A program made the position numbers and the translations under genes. The notes beneath the pieces were generated by a model. The model searched no databases and had not been told where the DNA came from. It saw nothing but the letters and a program-made list of their open reading frames with translations. This document shows positions 41,901 to 56,900 of a stretch of DNA of 64,000 bases, in pieces. Each line of letters begins with the position of its first letter. Positions within the stretch are counted from its first letter, which is position 1. This stretch comes from Dendrolimus kikuchii (lineage: Eukaryota; Arthropoda; Insecta; Lepidoptera; Lasiocampidae): assembly GCA_019925095.2 (NCBI GenBank), contig CM034415.1, positions 5,055,001 to 5,119,000 of the forward strand. The letters are read 5' to 3'.

Positions 41901-44900
41901 TTAACAACTTTCCCTCGCCGCACATGCATGACCGCACACTTTTCTATCCCGAATTCCATATTAATTGACTTACTAAAGCGTTCTGTTGTCTTTAGTAATT
42001 CAATCAAGTCTGGTTCGTTGGATGCGAAAAGTTTGAGGTCATCCATATACAGCAAGTGTGACATGATCTCACCCCCTCTTCGAAACCGATAGCCTAGCTT
42101 TGAAGACTCTAGCAAAGTGCTAAGAGGGTTCAATGCTAGGCAAAACCACAAGGGACTCAGGCTGTCACCCTGGAATATTCCACGCTCTATATTTATTGCG
42201 CCCTCCGGCAAAGAAGCCCCTCCCTCTCCTGGAAGCCTAAGGTGTGTGACCCATTGCCTCATACATGCCTGAAGAAAGGTTCTTAGAGTTGCATCGACTT
42301 TATACAGCTCTAAGACTCTCATCAACCACGTATGCGGCACTGAGTCATACGCCTTTTTGTAGTCGATCCAGGCAACGGAGAGATTTCTTTTATTCCGTCG
42401 GGCTTGTTGGCTAACAGTTGTGTCAATGAGAAGCAATTCCTTCGTACCACGTGACCCAGCCTTACATCCATTTTGGGTGATTGCCAAAATGTTATTATCA
42501 TAAAAATAATTTGATAATTTTTTAATGCACCCAAGGACAAGCCCCGGCCAGTGTAGGACTATTGTGGGAAATGAGGACAAAAAGTACCGGGCTATTGGGG
42601 TGAACTGCTAGTGGTACTAGGGGTCTGGGAATATGGGGACTATGGCGTCTGCCCGTCGCAATGTTCAGAGAACATGGAAAAATGGGCAGACGGTGACTCG
42701 CCACTCCCTGCATGGGCCCCAAAAAATGCCATAAAGACAGGGGCAACATGGGTGTGAGTGGCTAAGGGGTGTTGAGAGGTGGGCTGCAGGTTACCTTACC
42801 ATTATTGTATCCTGCACAAATCTTGTCGGCATTAATGTAAACCTTGAAGCTCTCAAGGCTTTCGTTGATACATTTGTTCAGACTGATGAATGGGAGAAAC
42901 GTCGTCTTCAAAAACGGAGAAGGGTTACCGTCCATACTCATGAGCCCCCAGCCGGCTACCTGAAAAGATACATAAGAGAAAAAAATAAAAAATCTAGCAT
43001 TTAAAAAATTGGCAGTTATAGAAACTGCCGATAGAAGTGAAAACTTAGAACTTTTAATATTAAAATTTGAAATTTCATAATGTTTGAATTACAACACTGT
43101 TTCAACAATGCATAGTATAATACACATTGAACTTTTCACTAAATCCATTCAATTTCACTTATAAGATCACACAGCACTAATGTTGCACAATACGTCAGCT
43201 GTATAGCTACAGATATACTGCTATAAGAGCATCCAATAAGCGTCTAACGCGCACAGCGCACGGCCGCTGCGCATGCGCCAGTCATGAGCATGTAGCCGCA
43301 GACGTCCGATCACCACGGCGACCGCTCGCAAATAATCGGCAAGCGCGCCGCTTCTAGTCGGGGCCCCCGTGTTTCCCTCCGCGCATACTTCGCCTCACCT
43401 CACCGCGTCACGTGTAATCGTTCCAATGCACTTATTATTATTAAATGTTATATTTTGTTTAGCAGCTATATGTGTGATGTCATATAAAATATTAATCGGT
43501 ATTTTTACCCAATAAATATGCAATCCTGAACTGCAATTCAAACACAACAGTCTTTATTTTCCACCTGAAGACCTCCAAAAGCATATCGGTGACGCGAACT
43601 CATAAGATTTTCCCCTACCAAAAAGTGCCCAACGCGGCTAAACAAGTTTCCACTTCAAAAATAACTAAAAAACAAAAATATTAACATTTTCTACAACATC
43701 TTGAAGTGGGTGCGAAGTAAATATATAAATAACTATCCAGTTAAGCATCCGCCCGGGCGAGTCATAACAACGCCGGAATGCTGAGGCATATCCGTGATAA
43801 GGGCCACCTGCGCCGTGACCCGAAAGCCGATGGCATAAGAGTTTGCCCCGCGGCTGAGATCCCTGACAATCCCTAGGCAGTAGATATCTTACTTACACAA
43901 AAACCTAGTTCGGATTTTTGAAGTGAAATTTGTATACAGATGGTTAGGATTTTTTCTGTCACGAAAAAGCGTTACGGTCGCGTGGAGGGGCGGCATAATT
44001 TTAGAGTAGACTAAGGATATTTTTTTTGTTCTGGATTGAATTCAGTTTTTTTTGGTTAGATAAAATAAAATATGTTTAAATAAAAATGCATTCATGGAAC
44101 CTCACCTAATCAAATCATAATTTGCAGTAAACCTGCGAAAAACCGTAATGTATGCTGGGACACATAGTAGAAGTAAAACTTCAACGGACAAAAACGAATC
44201 GCAACAAAATTTTAACTTGTTATTTTACGGGCAGGTTTTCAAATTGGACGAGTACATTAACGATCTGCCCGTAAAACTTCAAGTTAATATTTTGTTGCGA
44301 TTCGTTTTGCTACTTGTCCGTTGAAGTTTCACGTCTACTATGTCTCCCAGCACACATTTCGATTTTTTACATATAATAATAAACAAAGAAAAGAAGTCCA
44401 TATAGTCTGGACAACTGGCCAGCAAAATATAAAAGCGAGTCGAAGCCAACTTGATTTGAAGTAATACAACGAATGACATGTTGTTTATATGACAACGTAG
44501 GTATTTATTAGTAAACTAGCTGACCCAGCAAACTTCGTTCCGCCTCAGAATAAATAAATAAAAAAGTTGAATGATATAATAGAATAGAATATACTTTATT
44601 GCATAGCATTAAGATACAATTTAAGAAGTTTAAGTACAGAAGACAATAGGCGGTCTTATCACTAAAAGCAATTTCTTCCAGACAACCTTAGAATGGATTA
44701 GAGAATTGGATAATTGCAAAATGTTTCATCTTTAGTAAAAAATGTGGTCAATTTTTTTTTAATGTTTATGGCTTGGCAACTAGGCCTTTAAGCTAGGCGC
44801 AATTGTATTGTAGGCTACAATCGACGCCGTATAAAGAAGTTCTTGTGAAAACTCGAAAGGCCACATTGACTATAAAGTTCACATTTCTCACAGAAACACA

Positions 44901-47900
44901 TATTTACTACTCAAAAACTATCAATATCCTACAACTATTGTTCGTTTTAGAGTGATTTTACACATTTTTAGAAAATACAATACAATAAATATAATTTTGT
45001 GCACTTTGCACAGCACAACGTCCCCTTTCAGTTCCCGCCAAAAACTCCAAATGTGGTCAAACCGGAACCATAGATTAATAAATAGCTACTACGTAACCGG
45101 AACGAACGTTAAACGTTTGACATTCAAAACCAAAAAAAAATAGAAAAACCACTTTTAAATTTAATTTGTTTTCTAAACGACGGGACGAATATCAAATATT
45201 TGACAGGTAGGAAGGAATAGTTTCTAAGGGAAGGCGAAATTGTTGTTTTTACTATATTCTAAGCATTTTTTTTACTCACCTTTTAAACCTTCCATGGACT
45301 TTCATAAATAATTCAAAATCAAAATTAGCCAAATCAGTCCAGCCGTTCTCGAGTTTTAGCGAGACTAACGAACAGCAATGGATTTTATATATATAGATTG
45401 AAAAATCGCGATTGCATCGCTATCTATTTAGCTAATCCATCTATTTTATGGAAACGACATGACTTATCGGGATACAAAGTATCCTAAGTGTTGATTCGGG
45501 ATATAAGCCATTTCTCTGTCGAGTTTCGTTCATATACGTTGTGTGGTTTTCAAAACGGATTCGACCGCAGCACCATCTATTTCGATATTTTCATCTATCC
45601 CACGGAAACGATGCGATTTATTGGGTATAAAAAGTATCCTAAGTTACGCCCCGGGATATGAGCTTGCTTTGTATTGAGTTTCATTAAAATCCGTTCAGTA
45701 GTTTTCACGTGATGCTCTAACAGACAGACAGATAAAAATTCTAAAAAAAATGCATTTTCGGAATCTCCTAGTCCAATTCTCGGTTCGGTCCGAAATCACC
45801 TCTGATCTTTAAACGCATTTTATAATCTCGAACCATTTATAGATTTTCTTAAGTTTTCGCGACTTGTATACGTAACTAGCTGTGCCCGCGACGTCGTCCG
45901 CGTGGAATTTGCTTTCAAAACCCTCCGATTTTGAAACATTCTTCATTGGTGCTCCGCTCCTATTAGTCTTAGCGTGATGATATATTGCCTATAGCCTTCC
46001 TCGATAAATGGGCTATCCAACACTGAAAGAATTTTTCAAATCAGACCAGTAGTTCCTGATATTAGCGCGTTCAATCAAACAATATTAGTATATTTGGCTA
46101 CAGCACTAATACTTACATTTTAAATATCGCGATATCTTTTGAATGAAACGTCCGAATCGAATAATTCAAAAAGTTCTAGAAAGATATTGAATTCGTCTTG
46201 AATATGAAGTAATTTATAGTTAGACTAAGTATAGTTAGACATATGGTTAGGTAATATTTTTTGTAGACAATTATATGTTCCGCAAAGTGGTTGTACATTG
46301 TTTTGTTCTATAATCAATAGTTTTCGCAGCGCACGCCGTGTAAGGATTTTTTCGGGTCATTCTTTTACACCTTTTTTAAATTTTTTTATTGCAGGAGTTC
46401 AGCAGACTGGCAGACGGCCCACTTAATGGAAAGCGGTTACCATCGCCTATGGACATATGCAACACCAAAGGTGCTACAAATGCGCTGCTGCTCTCTTAAG
46501 GGAGTCTGGAACCTGGTCACTAATGCCGGAACACAACTCAAGGTTGTTATGGCGACATACTTTAGACTAGGGGTGGTAGCCATCCAGTCGGGCAAATGCC
46601 CTACCACCTGGCTGTGGGTTGTTTTGTCGCCTCTTACGACAGGCCGCCTGGCCGCAGGAAATTGTATTCTTTCTCCGTTCCTGCACGGATAAAAATACCT
46701 TGGGTTACATTATTGGACTTTTAGTAAGGATTCCTAATTCTTTAGAAAATATAATACAGCCTATAGCCTTCCTCGACAAATGTACTATTCAACACTGAAC
46801 GAATTTTTCAAATCGGACCAGCAGTTCTTGCGATTGGCGCGTTTAAACAAACAAACAAACAAACTCTTCAGCTTCATAATATTAGTATAGATAAACCTTA
46901 ACGGTTTTAAGCGCGGTAATTTCGGCCACTTCTCAGTAGCCGTGTCACGGAAGACAAAGATGTCAAGTGTCCAATGAGTATTGTTAAAGTTTTATTTAGT
47001 CTACCGCCAACTTGTTGATTTTAATTATTTAGTTTTCATTTTGTTTATAGTTATTATACATCATTATCAGTTTCACCTTGTCTACCGTCTCGAGCCGCTC
47101 CTGCATACACATATCCAAAATGAGTTTACATCCCACCTTTCCTAAACTGCCGTCCTCGAGTTGGCTATTTACGTCATCGGTGAAGTTCAAGCAGATCGGC
47201 ATCACGAAGCGGTTGAACTCGATGGCAGTTGCCAACTTCACCAGGGCTATGTCGCACTGGTAGTTCGCAAGGCTGCCGAAGAACAGCATAGGCGTGTGAA
47301 TTTCAGCGACCTTTTAAATAAATCTTTTATTAGTTACCATTAATAATAGTAATTCATAGACGTCCCGCTGTTGAGCTCAAACTACTTATAGGAGACCTTG
47401 AATAAAAACTGAAGGCGTCTAGATAGATAACTCTTTATTGTACATCAAATCATAGACAAACAGAATAAGAAAAATACAAAAGAATTGCCACAAAGCTATC
47501 TATACTACTAGTATTATTGTTACGAGTTTAGTGGGACTCGAATTAAAATGCTGTTAGAATTATTATAGAGTTTATTAGAACTATACAAACACGTATAACA
47601 CAGGTACAAATATAACCGAACAAAACAAATCCAAACGTAAAGCAGAAAGTCGTAATTCAATAAAACGCGCAAAGTCCGTCAATATTAGATTCCCGAATGT
47701 ACACGCGTCTCACCTTGATCGTAGTTCTCGCTCAACTGCCCCCTCTCTCCACCAGACCGTCGTTTTATAGCTCATAAATACAAATGCCCGTATCATAGTC
47801 GACGTAATCCGCAACACCTGGCTAATGATTCAGCCGCAAGCGGTCGTAAACGAGTACAATAAAACAATAGGCTGTCCTCTAGAAACGTATGCCAATAAAT

Positions 47901-50900
47901 AAGTAAACAAAAGAAGGCGATCATAAAAGGATTACATGTAGTCCAAATGCCGATAGGTAATAAAATGTGTTTTTACAGATTAGGAGTGGAATTTGTTTTT
48001 GCCCGAACCTAAGTTGTAACAATATATTATTGTACGATTGACAAACCTAGCTATAGCAGCGTTTATTACTTACATCAGATAGTTGAGCATGTACGTCGGC
48101 TGATGCATTCCAAGCACGGTATATCTTCCCAACTGCTACACCGAACAGAGATGAGTCAACCTTGCTGTCGGCATAAAAGAAACAATGCGCGGCTGAAAAT
48201 ATGGAAAGAAGGTACTAATGTAATCCATTATTTTTCATAAATGATACAATGCATTAGAATACTGTAATTTATTGTACACTAATAATACAGAGAAAAAAAT
48301 CACAAGCACATAAGCTAAAATACTAAAAGGTAGTACAATGGACGGCCTTATTGCTCAAAGCAATCTCTTCCAGACAACCTTTGGATGGACAAGATTTAAT
48401 TACAAAGATAGCGCAGTTGAAATAGTTACTAATAATACGATTGCTAGCCAAGACAAGTAAAACGAGCCCAAACACGACGGGTCTATCTTGTTTAGTACAG
48501 GAGTTCCTATGGCCACCTTCCCACTCCATCATCAGATTTGCTCCGAGGTACCATATTATTGCATTGTTATGGGGTATACATAGGTAAATCCATTGCAAGT
48601 TAAATAAAAGCTTGTAAAAATATATATGTATATACATAGACCTACAAAACAAAATTAATTTGTGTTTTATATTGTAACAATTATAATTATTGTATGTTTC
48701 CCAAATAAATAAGATAAATAAACACGTTATATAGTTAGATAGTGCTCCTTCACAACACAAATTATATATAACACTTTATTGCTTACCAAATATACAACTT
48801 CAAAAATACACAATTACGATATTGTCATGGTAGAAATAATAGGCGGCATCGCTTAAAGCAATCTGTTCCAGGCAACCTAACTTAAGGAATAGTTAAACAT
48901 AATCGGGCTATGTAGACAATAACAAACATACTTAAACTACATATTTTATAAATAAATACATACAAGACAAGAGCTATGAATGTCAAAGAAGAAAGTGAGG
49001 TGTGTAAGAATAAGCCTGAATGGCGCTCTGTTGTTCGTGCCTACCCCGCAAGGGAACTGGCGTGAAGTTATGTATGTATGTAAATAAATACAAATTCGTG
49101 CAGGAACGGAGAAAGAATACAATTTCCTGCGGCCGGGCGGCCTGTCGTAAGAGGCGACTTAACAACCCACAGCCAGGTGGTAGGGCATTTGCCCGACTGG
49201 ATGGCTACCATCCCTGGTCTAAAGTATGTCGCCATAACAACCTTGAGTTGTGTTCGGGCATTAGTGACCAGGTTCCAGTCTCCCTTGAGAGAGCAGCAGC
49301 GCATTTGTAGCAACTTTGGTGTTGCAAATGTCCATAGGCGATGGTAACCGCTTTCTATCAAGTGGGCCGTCTGCCTGTCTGCTGATCTACTGCAATAAAA
49401 AAAACCAAATATATATATGTCGGAGAAAGCTGAGTCGGGTTGATTGCTTGCATGTATAACGCGTGTAGGAAGTATTTAGAAGTTATTATAAATTAACCAT
49501 ATGACGGAAGAAGTCAATAACCGGACAGTGTTCTTTCATGTAGTAATCTATGCGGAAACATCACACCTCTTCACTTGTTTAATAATTTGTTTAATGCTTT
49601 ATTTTTCTTAATCTAACCTTATAATGTATCACTAAAACTAATGTCCTAGCTTTAAGCAATTATTGAATAATTACTGACATTATCCACATAATTTTGTTTA
49701 CGAAAATATCATTTTAACATTGATGTGTCAGCACGCTTGGATTTCAATCTAGATGTAATAATTTACAAACTATATTATATATATATATTTTTTTTATTGC
49801 AGGATATGAGCAGACAGGCAGACGGCCCACTTGATGGAAAGCGGTTACCATCGCCTATGGACATTTGCAACACCAAAGGTGCTACAAATGCGCTGCTGCT
49901 CTCTTAAGGGAGATTGGAACCTGGTCACTAATGCCGGAACACAACTCAAGGTTGTTATGGCGACATACTTTAGACCAGGGGTGGTAGCCATCCAGTCGGG
50001 GAAATGCCCTACCACCTGGCTGTGGGTTGTTAAGTCGCCTCTTACGACAGACCGCCCGGCCGCAGGAAATTGTATTCTTTCTCCGTTCCTGCACGGATAA
50101 AAATATATTATTCTTCGATAATCCGAACAAAATTGGCTGCTGAGACCTAAATAAATTACTGATTGTTATCTGTTGTGTTTTCCAAATAAATAAATAAATC
50201 GGAAGTCTTATAACCGGATGTCAACGTAGAAGCATTTATTATCAAGCTAACGGATATCGGAAATTGAGCAACTGGAAGTTGGGAGTTTTATGAAGGAAGT
50301 GAAACTAAAGTGGCGCCATGGCATTGCCGGATGGTGTTACTGCGGCGCGCTACGAGAACCTTTTAAATATGCGGTGTTCGGACAGAGGAGGGACAGTCTA
50401 CAACGAGAGTGTACACGGGTAGTCTGAAGCAGTCTTGGACAAAGAGCGCATAATATATCGCGGTCCATAATTACTGTCTGATAATCGCAGTATTCTTTGA
50501 AGGCAGTTGCTGCTCGACAACTGACAGGCGTCGATGGAACTCTTGGAGTTGTCCCGATGTTTTTGTGTATTTCGCAGTATTTGATATTGTAATTGTAATA
50601 ATTCTGTTGTAATAAACTTAGATTATAATGTTTCAGATTATTATTGTGTTATTTTCGGTGTCTTTCGCCGGCCTGAGCCGAGATATATTATATAGATACT
50701 TATAATTTCCAAAAAAAAACTACAAATAATATATAGGTCCCAAATCGCTGTCGGTTGAGAATGTGCTCGCAAGCAGGTTTGTTATGGATATGAAATTACG
50801 GATACATGAATATTATTTACTTAATAATTCGTTCATTTAACGAATTATTTGCTGTTTTTAATGTATTTCACCCATAACTTTTTAAAGTGAAACTTCTATA

Positions 50901-53900
50901 TAAACGGGGGGTCTTAGGATTTTTTTGTCACGAAAAAGCGTTACGGCCGCGTGGAGAAGCGGCATAAATTTAGACTAGACGCGGTGAAAGGCGGCATAAT
51001 GTTAGAGTAGACTATCGATATTTTTATAGGTTCCGGATCGAATTCAGTTTTTTTGTTTGATAAGATAAAATGTTTAAATAAAAAGTGCATTCATTAAAAT
51101 GTATCTAACCTAACCAAATCATAATTGGCAGTGAACCTGTGAAAAATCGAAATGTGTGCTGGGACACATAGTAGAAGTGAAACTTCAACGGACAAGTGGC
51201 AAAACGAATCGCAACAAAATTTTAACTTGAAGTTTTACGGGCAGATTGTTAATGTACTTGTCTAATTTGAAAACCTGCCCGTAAAACTAAAAGTTAAAAT
51301 TTTGTTGCGATTCGTTTTGCCACTTGTTCGTTGAAGTTTCACTTCTACTATGTGTCCCAGCACACATTTGGATTTTGAACTTATTTTGATCATTTTTTAT
51401 GTGTTGGATGAATCAGAATATCTTTGTAATAGTTCCATATAAATTTCATTGGTACTTGATACTGCTTTCCAAAGATATAGCAGAAAATTTCTCAAAAAAA
51501 TAAAATCGTTTCCGCGTTCAAGGAGCTATTGTTACATTTATTTAGTTGCACAGTTGTTGTCATGTTTCTTTTTAAGGTTAATAATTAATTTTATGTACCC
51601 TCTTATTTTTAAGATACAATCGGTCATTTCCCTTCCTGAATAATAATGGTTATATTCTTGTTTGTTCTGTGATTAGCGCCTGTTTTGTATAGAGTACATA
51701 CATACATACATACATACATAACTTCACGCCAGTACCCTTGGGGGGTAGGCACGAACAACAGAGTGCCATTTAGGCTTATCTTACACACCTCACTTGCCTC
51801 TTTGGCATTCATAACTCTTGTCATGCAAGCTCGTCTGTTCTTAAGGCTCCTGACATCACCTTCTGCTAGTACACGATCAATTTGATCATGGAAGGTGTGT
51901 CGTGGCCTTCCACGACTTCTGCATCCATCCACTTTTGCATTGTATATCTGTTTAGTCATTCTTTCATCATGCATTCTTTCCACATGCCCGAACCACTGGA
52001 GCATTCCTTTCCTTACCTTCACCCCGACAATATTTCAGACCAACTCTCTTTCTTACTTCGGTATTACGAACGCGGTCCGCGAGCGTCACTCCGCAGATTT
52101 TGCGCAGTGCTCGCATCTCGACCGCGTTTACTCTAATTTCATGCTCTCTCTTCCATACCCAACTCTCGCGTCCATACGTGAGCGTAGGTACCAGCACCGC
52201 GTTGTGTGTGGCAAGCTGGGCCTTCTGGCTGAGGTTCTTAGCGCCTAGAAGTTTACCTAACGCTCCATTCACACTATTGTATAGAGTAGTTGTCTATAAT
52301 TTACCATAAATTTATGTAACGATATTTATCCCTAATACGATGTGATCATTGTGTAGAATACAATTCAAAATCTCTCAATTGAATATATATATATTCCTCC
52401 TTGACATATCTATCAACGGCGAACCTTGTCATGTCCGGCTGTGCGAGCGCAGGTGACTAGCGAAACCAAATTTCGTTTTAAAAGTTCTTTTGCAAGAAGC
52501 GCAATACAGCCTTGGCAATTGAATATATATGGTATTCACTACACTGTATTTTTATCTTGGCAGGTGCGATAGAATTTTTATACTGTATTTGATTTATTTT
52601 ATTACATGTAAAACTTTAAATATAATATCTGATATAAAGTATTGATACAAGTTGGGCCACATGCATACCTGTAGACAAAGCACATTTATCACCTGCCGTG
52701 ACGTTTGAGCTAATAACATTGAAACTATTCTTTGACTATCTTCTTTTGTTCACTTTGTGTTTAAAATTTGTAATTAGAAAACAGCCTATTGTGTATTGTA
52801 CTCGTTTATGGCCGTTCGCAGGCATAATTACGCAGGTGTGCGGATTTCGTTTTCTGGGAAATTGCGTCGACGCTTGCCAGGTAGACATATTGCATCGGTG
52901 CATTATAAAGCAATAGCCCAATGGAGAGATCGTCAGTCTAGCTAGAACCACGATCAAGGCGAGACTTGTGTACATTCGATAACCTATATAGTGACGGACT
53001 TTGCGCGTGTTATTGAATCGCGCATTACGTTTGAACTGATTGTGTTCAGTTATATTTGTACATACATACATAGATAACTTCACGCCAGTTCCCTTGCGGG
53101 GTAGGCACGAACAACAGAGCGTCATTCAGGCTTATTCTTACACACCTCACTTGCTTCTTTGACATTCATAACTCTTGTCATGGCCGCTCGTCTGTTCTTA
53201 AGGCTCCTGACATCACCATCAGTTATATTTGTACCTGTGTTATACGTGTTTGTATAGTTGTAATAAATTCTATAGTAATTCCAACAGCATTTTTAACTCG
53301 TAACAATATTATCTAAAATTTCCAAATAATAATGTATTAAATTCTTGTCATTCGTAACCCTATTAATTAAAATAGTTTATCCATGACTTCAATCCGCTGT
53401 CGGTTGTGCCATACTGTAAAATTGTTGGAGGGATGGCGAGGTGTTCTAAAAATGTTTGTGGAATATGTAGAGTAGTAGATGAAATGTTCTTAAACCGTAA
53501 GGTTCTCTCATTATAAGTATTGTGACCAGTTGCTATTCTTTTATTACCATCAACCCTTCCGAGTTGTTGCAAGTATTACACTACTTTAATTGTAAAATAT
53601 AAAATTTCTATGAAAAAGAAAACGACTTCAATAGTAACTAAAAAGCCAGAAAATAAAATTTCTACAAAATCTTGAAGTCTTTGCCAAGAAATACATAAAA
53701 ATTACCATATACATTGATTGTTACAGCAACAAGATATTGCAAAATATAGTAATTTTTATGTTTTTACATGGCGCCGACTTCAAGATGTTGTAGAAAATTG
53801 TATTTTTTGCTTTTTATTTACTCTTGAAGTCGATTTCTTTTGTGTTAGATTTTTTTTATTAATATTTACTAGCTGCCCCGGCAAACATCGTGCCGCCTCA

Positions 53901-56900
53901 GAATCAATAAATAAAAAAGCTGATGATTGCAGAATGTTTCAACTTTAGTAAAAAAATGTGGTCAAAACTTAACCGGAACGAACATCAAACGTTTGACATT
54001 CACAACCAATAAAATGAAAAAAAAAACTTCACTTTTAAACTTAATTTGATTTCTGAACGACTTTGAAATTTAATTCATTTCTAAACGACGGGACGAACAT
54101 CAAATGTTTGACAGGTAGGAATAGTTTTTATGGGAAAGCGAAATTGTTATTTTTTACTATATTCATTCAAATTAGCCAAATCAGTCTAGCGGTTCTCGAG
54201 TTTTAGCGAGACTAACGAACAGCAATCGGTTTTTCATATATATAGATTTTTTCACATCTACGTCTTAACACAATACTAGTTCTTATCGTATCTTAGTCTA
54301 TAAAATAATTGCTACATAAATACCTGATATTACGTAAATGCTGGTAACGATGGATCCTCCACAAATTTGCATGTACGGCTTCATGTTCTTGGTATAAATC
54401 CCTGCATGCCAAGGAACTTCGCCTGGTTCTGCGTTCAAACCTCCACTTATCAGGGGGTGGTTAACCGACGATAGGCCACATTCTGTAAACATTAATGATG
54501 AATACTTCATTCTCTTCTTACTTCGTAGAAGTGGTTACCGTCGCCTATAGGCGTTTCTAACACCAGGTGCGAAGAGTTGGGGGGGGGGGGGGGTGGGGGG
54601 GAACTGAGAGGTTTTAGAGGGTATATCTCCTACTCAGGTGGCAGTAACATTCGTTAACGTTGCTAATGCTAACCTAACGAGGTCAACTCCTCTGCGTTTC
54701 CCTCGCGGTGGTAAGAGCTCAGATGGATTTCCATTCGTTAAAAGGGAAGGTTGGGATAGATCATTCAGACATTGTCACAGATGTAGTACCTATGGACAAG
54801 GTCATGTGGCACCCCATAAAAGCGCATAGGAGAAGGGCACAGGGTAGGTGTAGTTGGTAGTTTGACGGCCGACCATGCCCATCCCTTCGTTCGAAGGCCT
54901 CGGTAGGCATATGGCCGATCAAGAGACCCATACATCCCATCCCATCAAAACAAATGCAGGTGATGTAGTCAATTAATCATTTTTATTGTTTTCTCCAGAA
55001 AACTGGAAAAGGTGTGTGATGTGACGTTTTGTTCTTCACCTCCTTACTTGACTGGACCTGCGCAAATTCAAGGAGCTACCGTCTCAAGACATGCTATACT
55101 AACCTGTAAAGTTGCTATCTGGAACACAGATGACCACGTGATCAAAATACCCTTCTTCACCGCAAGTCATCTTTGGTATTTTCCCTTCGTACTTATAATT
55201 CTCCTTGCAACTCGGAAAGACTTCAGTGCCAGGTCGTATGTCTTCCCCGCATGGGATTAATTCGGTAAGATTTTGGCAATAGAAATTGACACTATCATCT
55301 TCTTTAAGGTGACAAAGTCCTAAAAGAACACGAAAGATGAGATTTTAGGAACCCCAACATGATAAATCTCTATTGTGGCAACACTGTTTTAATTATCTTT
55401 ATGTTCGTCTTGCAAAAATAAGTTCCCTTTGTATTCCTTGATTTAAGTAAGTCTTTTAAAGTATGATTAAAGCTCCAGCTGTAGTCAAAATAGGCTCTAA
55501 ATACGGTGCTATTTTATTTTCACGTTTTACTCTTGTTTAAGTAACTACGCACACCAAAATAAAAATTTCTTTCAAAGTATATTACTGTATCACATATCTG
55601 ACATTCCGTACTGTAGCACAAAGGCAACTTAATAAAACTAACCAGTTTGTGCCGCAGCGGTGAAGCGGTAAAACAATCCATACAGTTGCGGAACGACTTA
55701 GGAAAGTATATTTATCAGTTTGTTAACCAAGATTCTGTACCAAATTTTTTTTTAACAAAAACAAAACTGTCTTCACACTAAAAAGCAAAAAAATAAATTT
55801 TTGACCGCCTTTTTTCTACAACATCTTGAAGTCGGTGCGAAGTAAAACCAATGATAATGATGACAACATCTTCCCAGCATTGCTACAGTGAGGCAAGAAG
55901 AATTCCATCCTAACATGCATTTCTCAAGAATGTTTGGCACATAGATACGTTCCCTTTGCCTGGCGCGAAGTCAGGGTCATCTTCATACCCAAGCAAGGTA
56001 AGAGTGACTACATAAATTCGAAGTCGTTCAGACCTATCAGTCTGTTGTCATTTCTCCTTAAAACTTGGCAGAGATTATGCGACAGACGTCTTAGAGACAT
56101 TACGCAATTAACCTATTCACAAGCATCAACATGCTTACTGCCCTGTCAGATCTACCGAGTCTGCGCTTCATCAGGTCATAGGTAAGGTTGAGTCTGTTTT
56201 ACACAATAAACTGGTTTGTCTTGGCTGCTTCGACAAAAACAACTTTACCAGCATTAATATAGTACTCCGTAGACATGGAGTGGAGACCCTGTTTATCGAC
56301 TGGATAATCAGCATATTAAGTAACAGATTTATAAAGGTAGGGGAGGATATAAAAGGCACCCATGTGGTTCATGGTTGTCCTCAAGGAGGAGTACTCTTCC
56401 CGAATTTGTGGAACTTGGTTGTGAACGATCTCATCTTCAAATTAAACAGCCAATACTTTTACACAGTTGGCTACGCTGATGATATCGCTATACTAAATGT
56501 AATAATGCTAGCATGGTGTGTGATAGGTAACAGCTCTGCGTGTAGTGGAGCGATGGTGCACGGAATATGAACTCTCTGCCAATCCACAGAAAACGCAGGT
56601 TGTTCATTTTAAACATAACATAGGATTAGGCAGTTACAGGATACCAAACCCATCTTAAGGTTCAACTATCAAGCGAGGTTAAATATCTAGGGATAACCCT
56701 AGGCAACAAACTAAACTACAGCAGCTATGTTGACAACAAAGTCAATACTTCCAGTGTGACTTTATGTCGATGCCGTAAGATGATTGGTAAGCATTGGGGA
56801 CATCACCCCAAACTCTTCCTATGGCTCTATATAGCAATAGTTAGACCTATGCTAACATATGGCTCTGTGGTTTGGTGGACAAGGACCTAGCTTGCGATTT

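Larger units (their letters stand above)
44513..45398 (+). repeat. dispersed repeat (TAGCTGACCCAGCAAAC...TATATATAGATT) with nested insertions
   Basis: Starts AACTAGCTGACCCAGCAAAC and ends GAACAGCAATGGATTTTATATATATAGATT, as at 53868-54247. Nested inside: a family E tail at 44577-44700 and family J at 44757-45015. Confidence 0.65.

Noticed and set aside
42522..42749. Separate small protein gene
   Set aside because: The frame lies in the repeat unit shared with 62567-62832.
54576..54600. G-quadruplex regulatory element
   Set aside because: A homopolymeric G run in a retroposon tail is enough explanation; no evidence of function.
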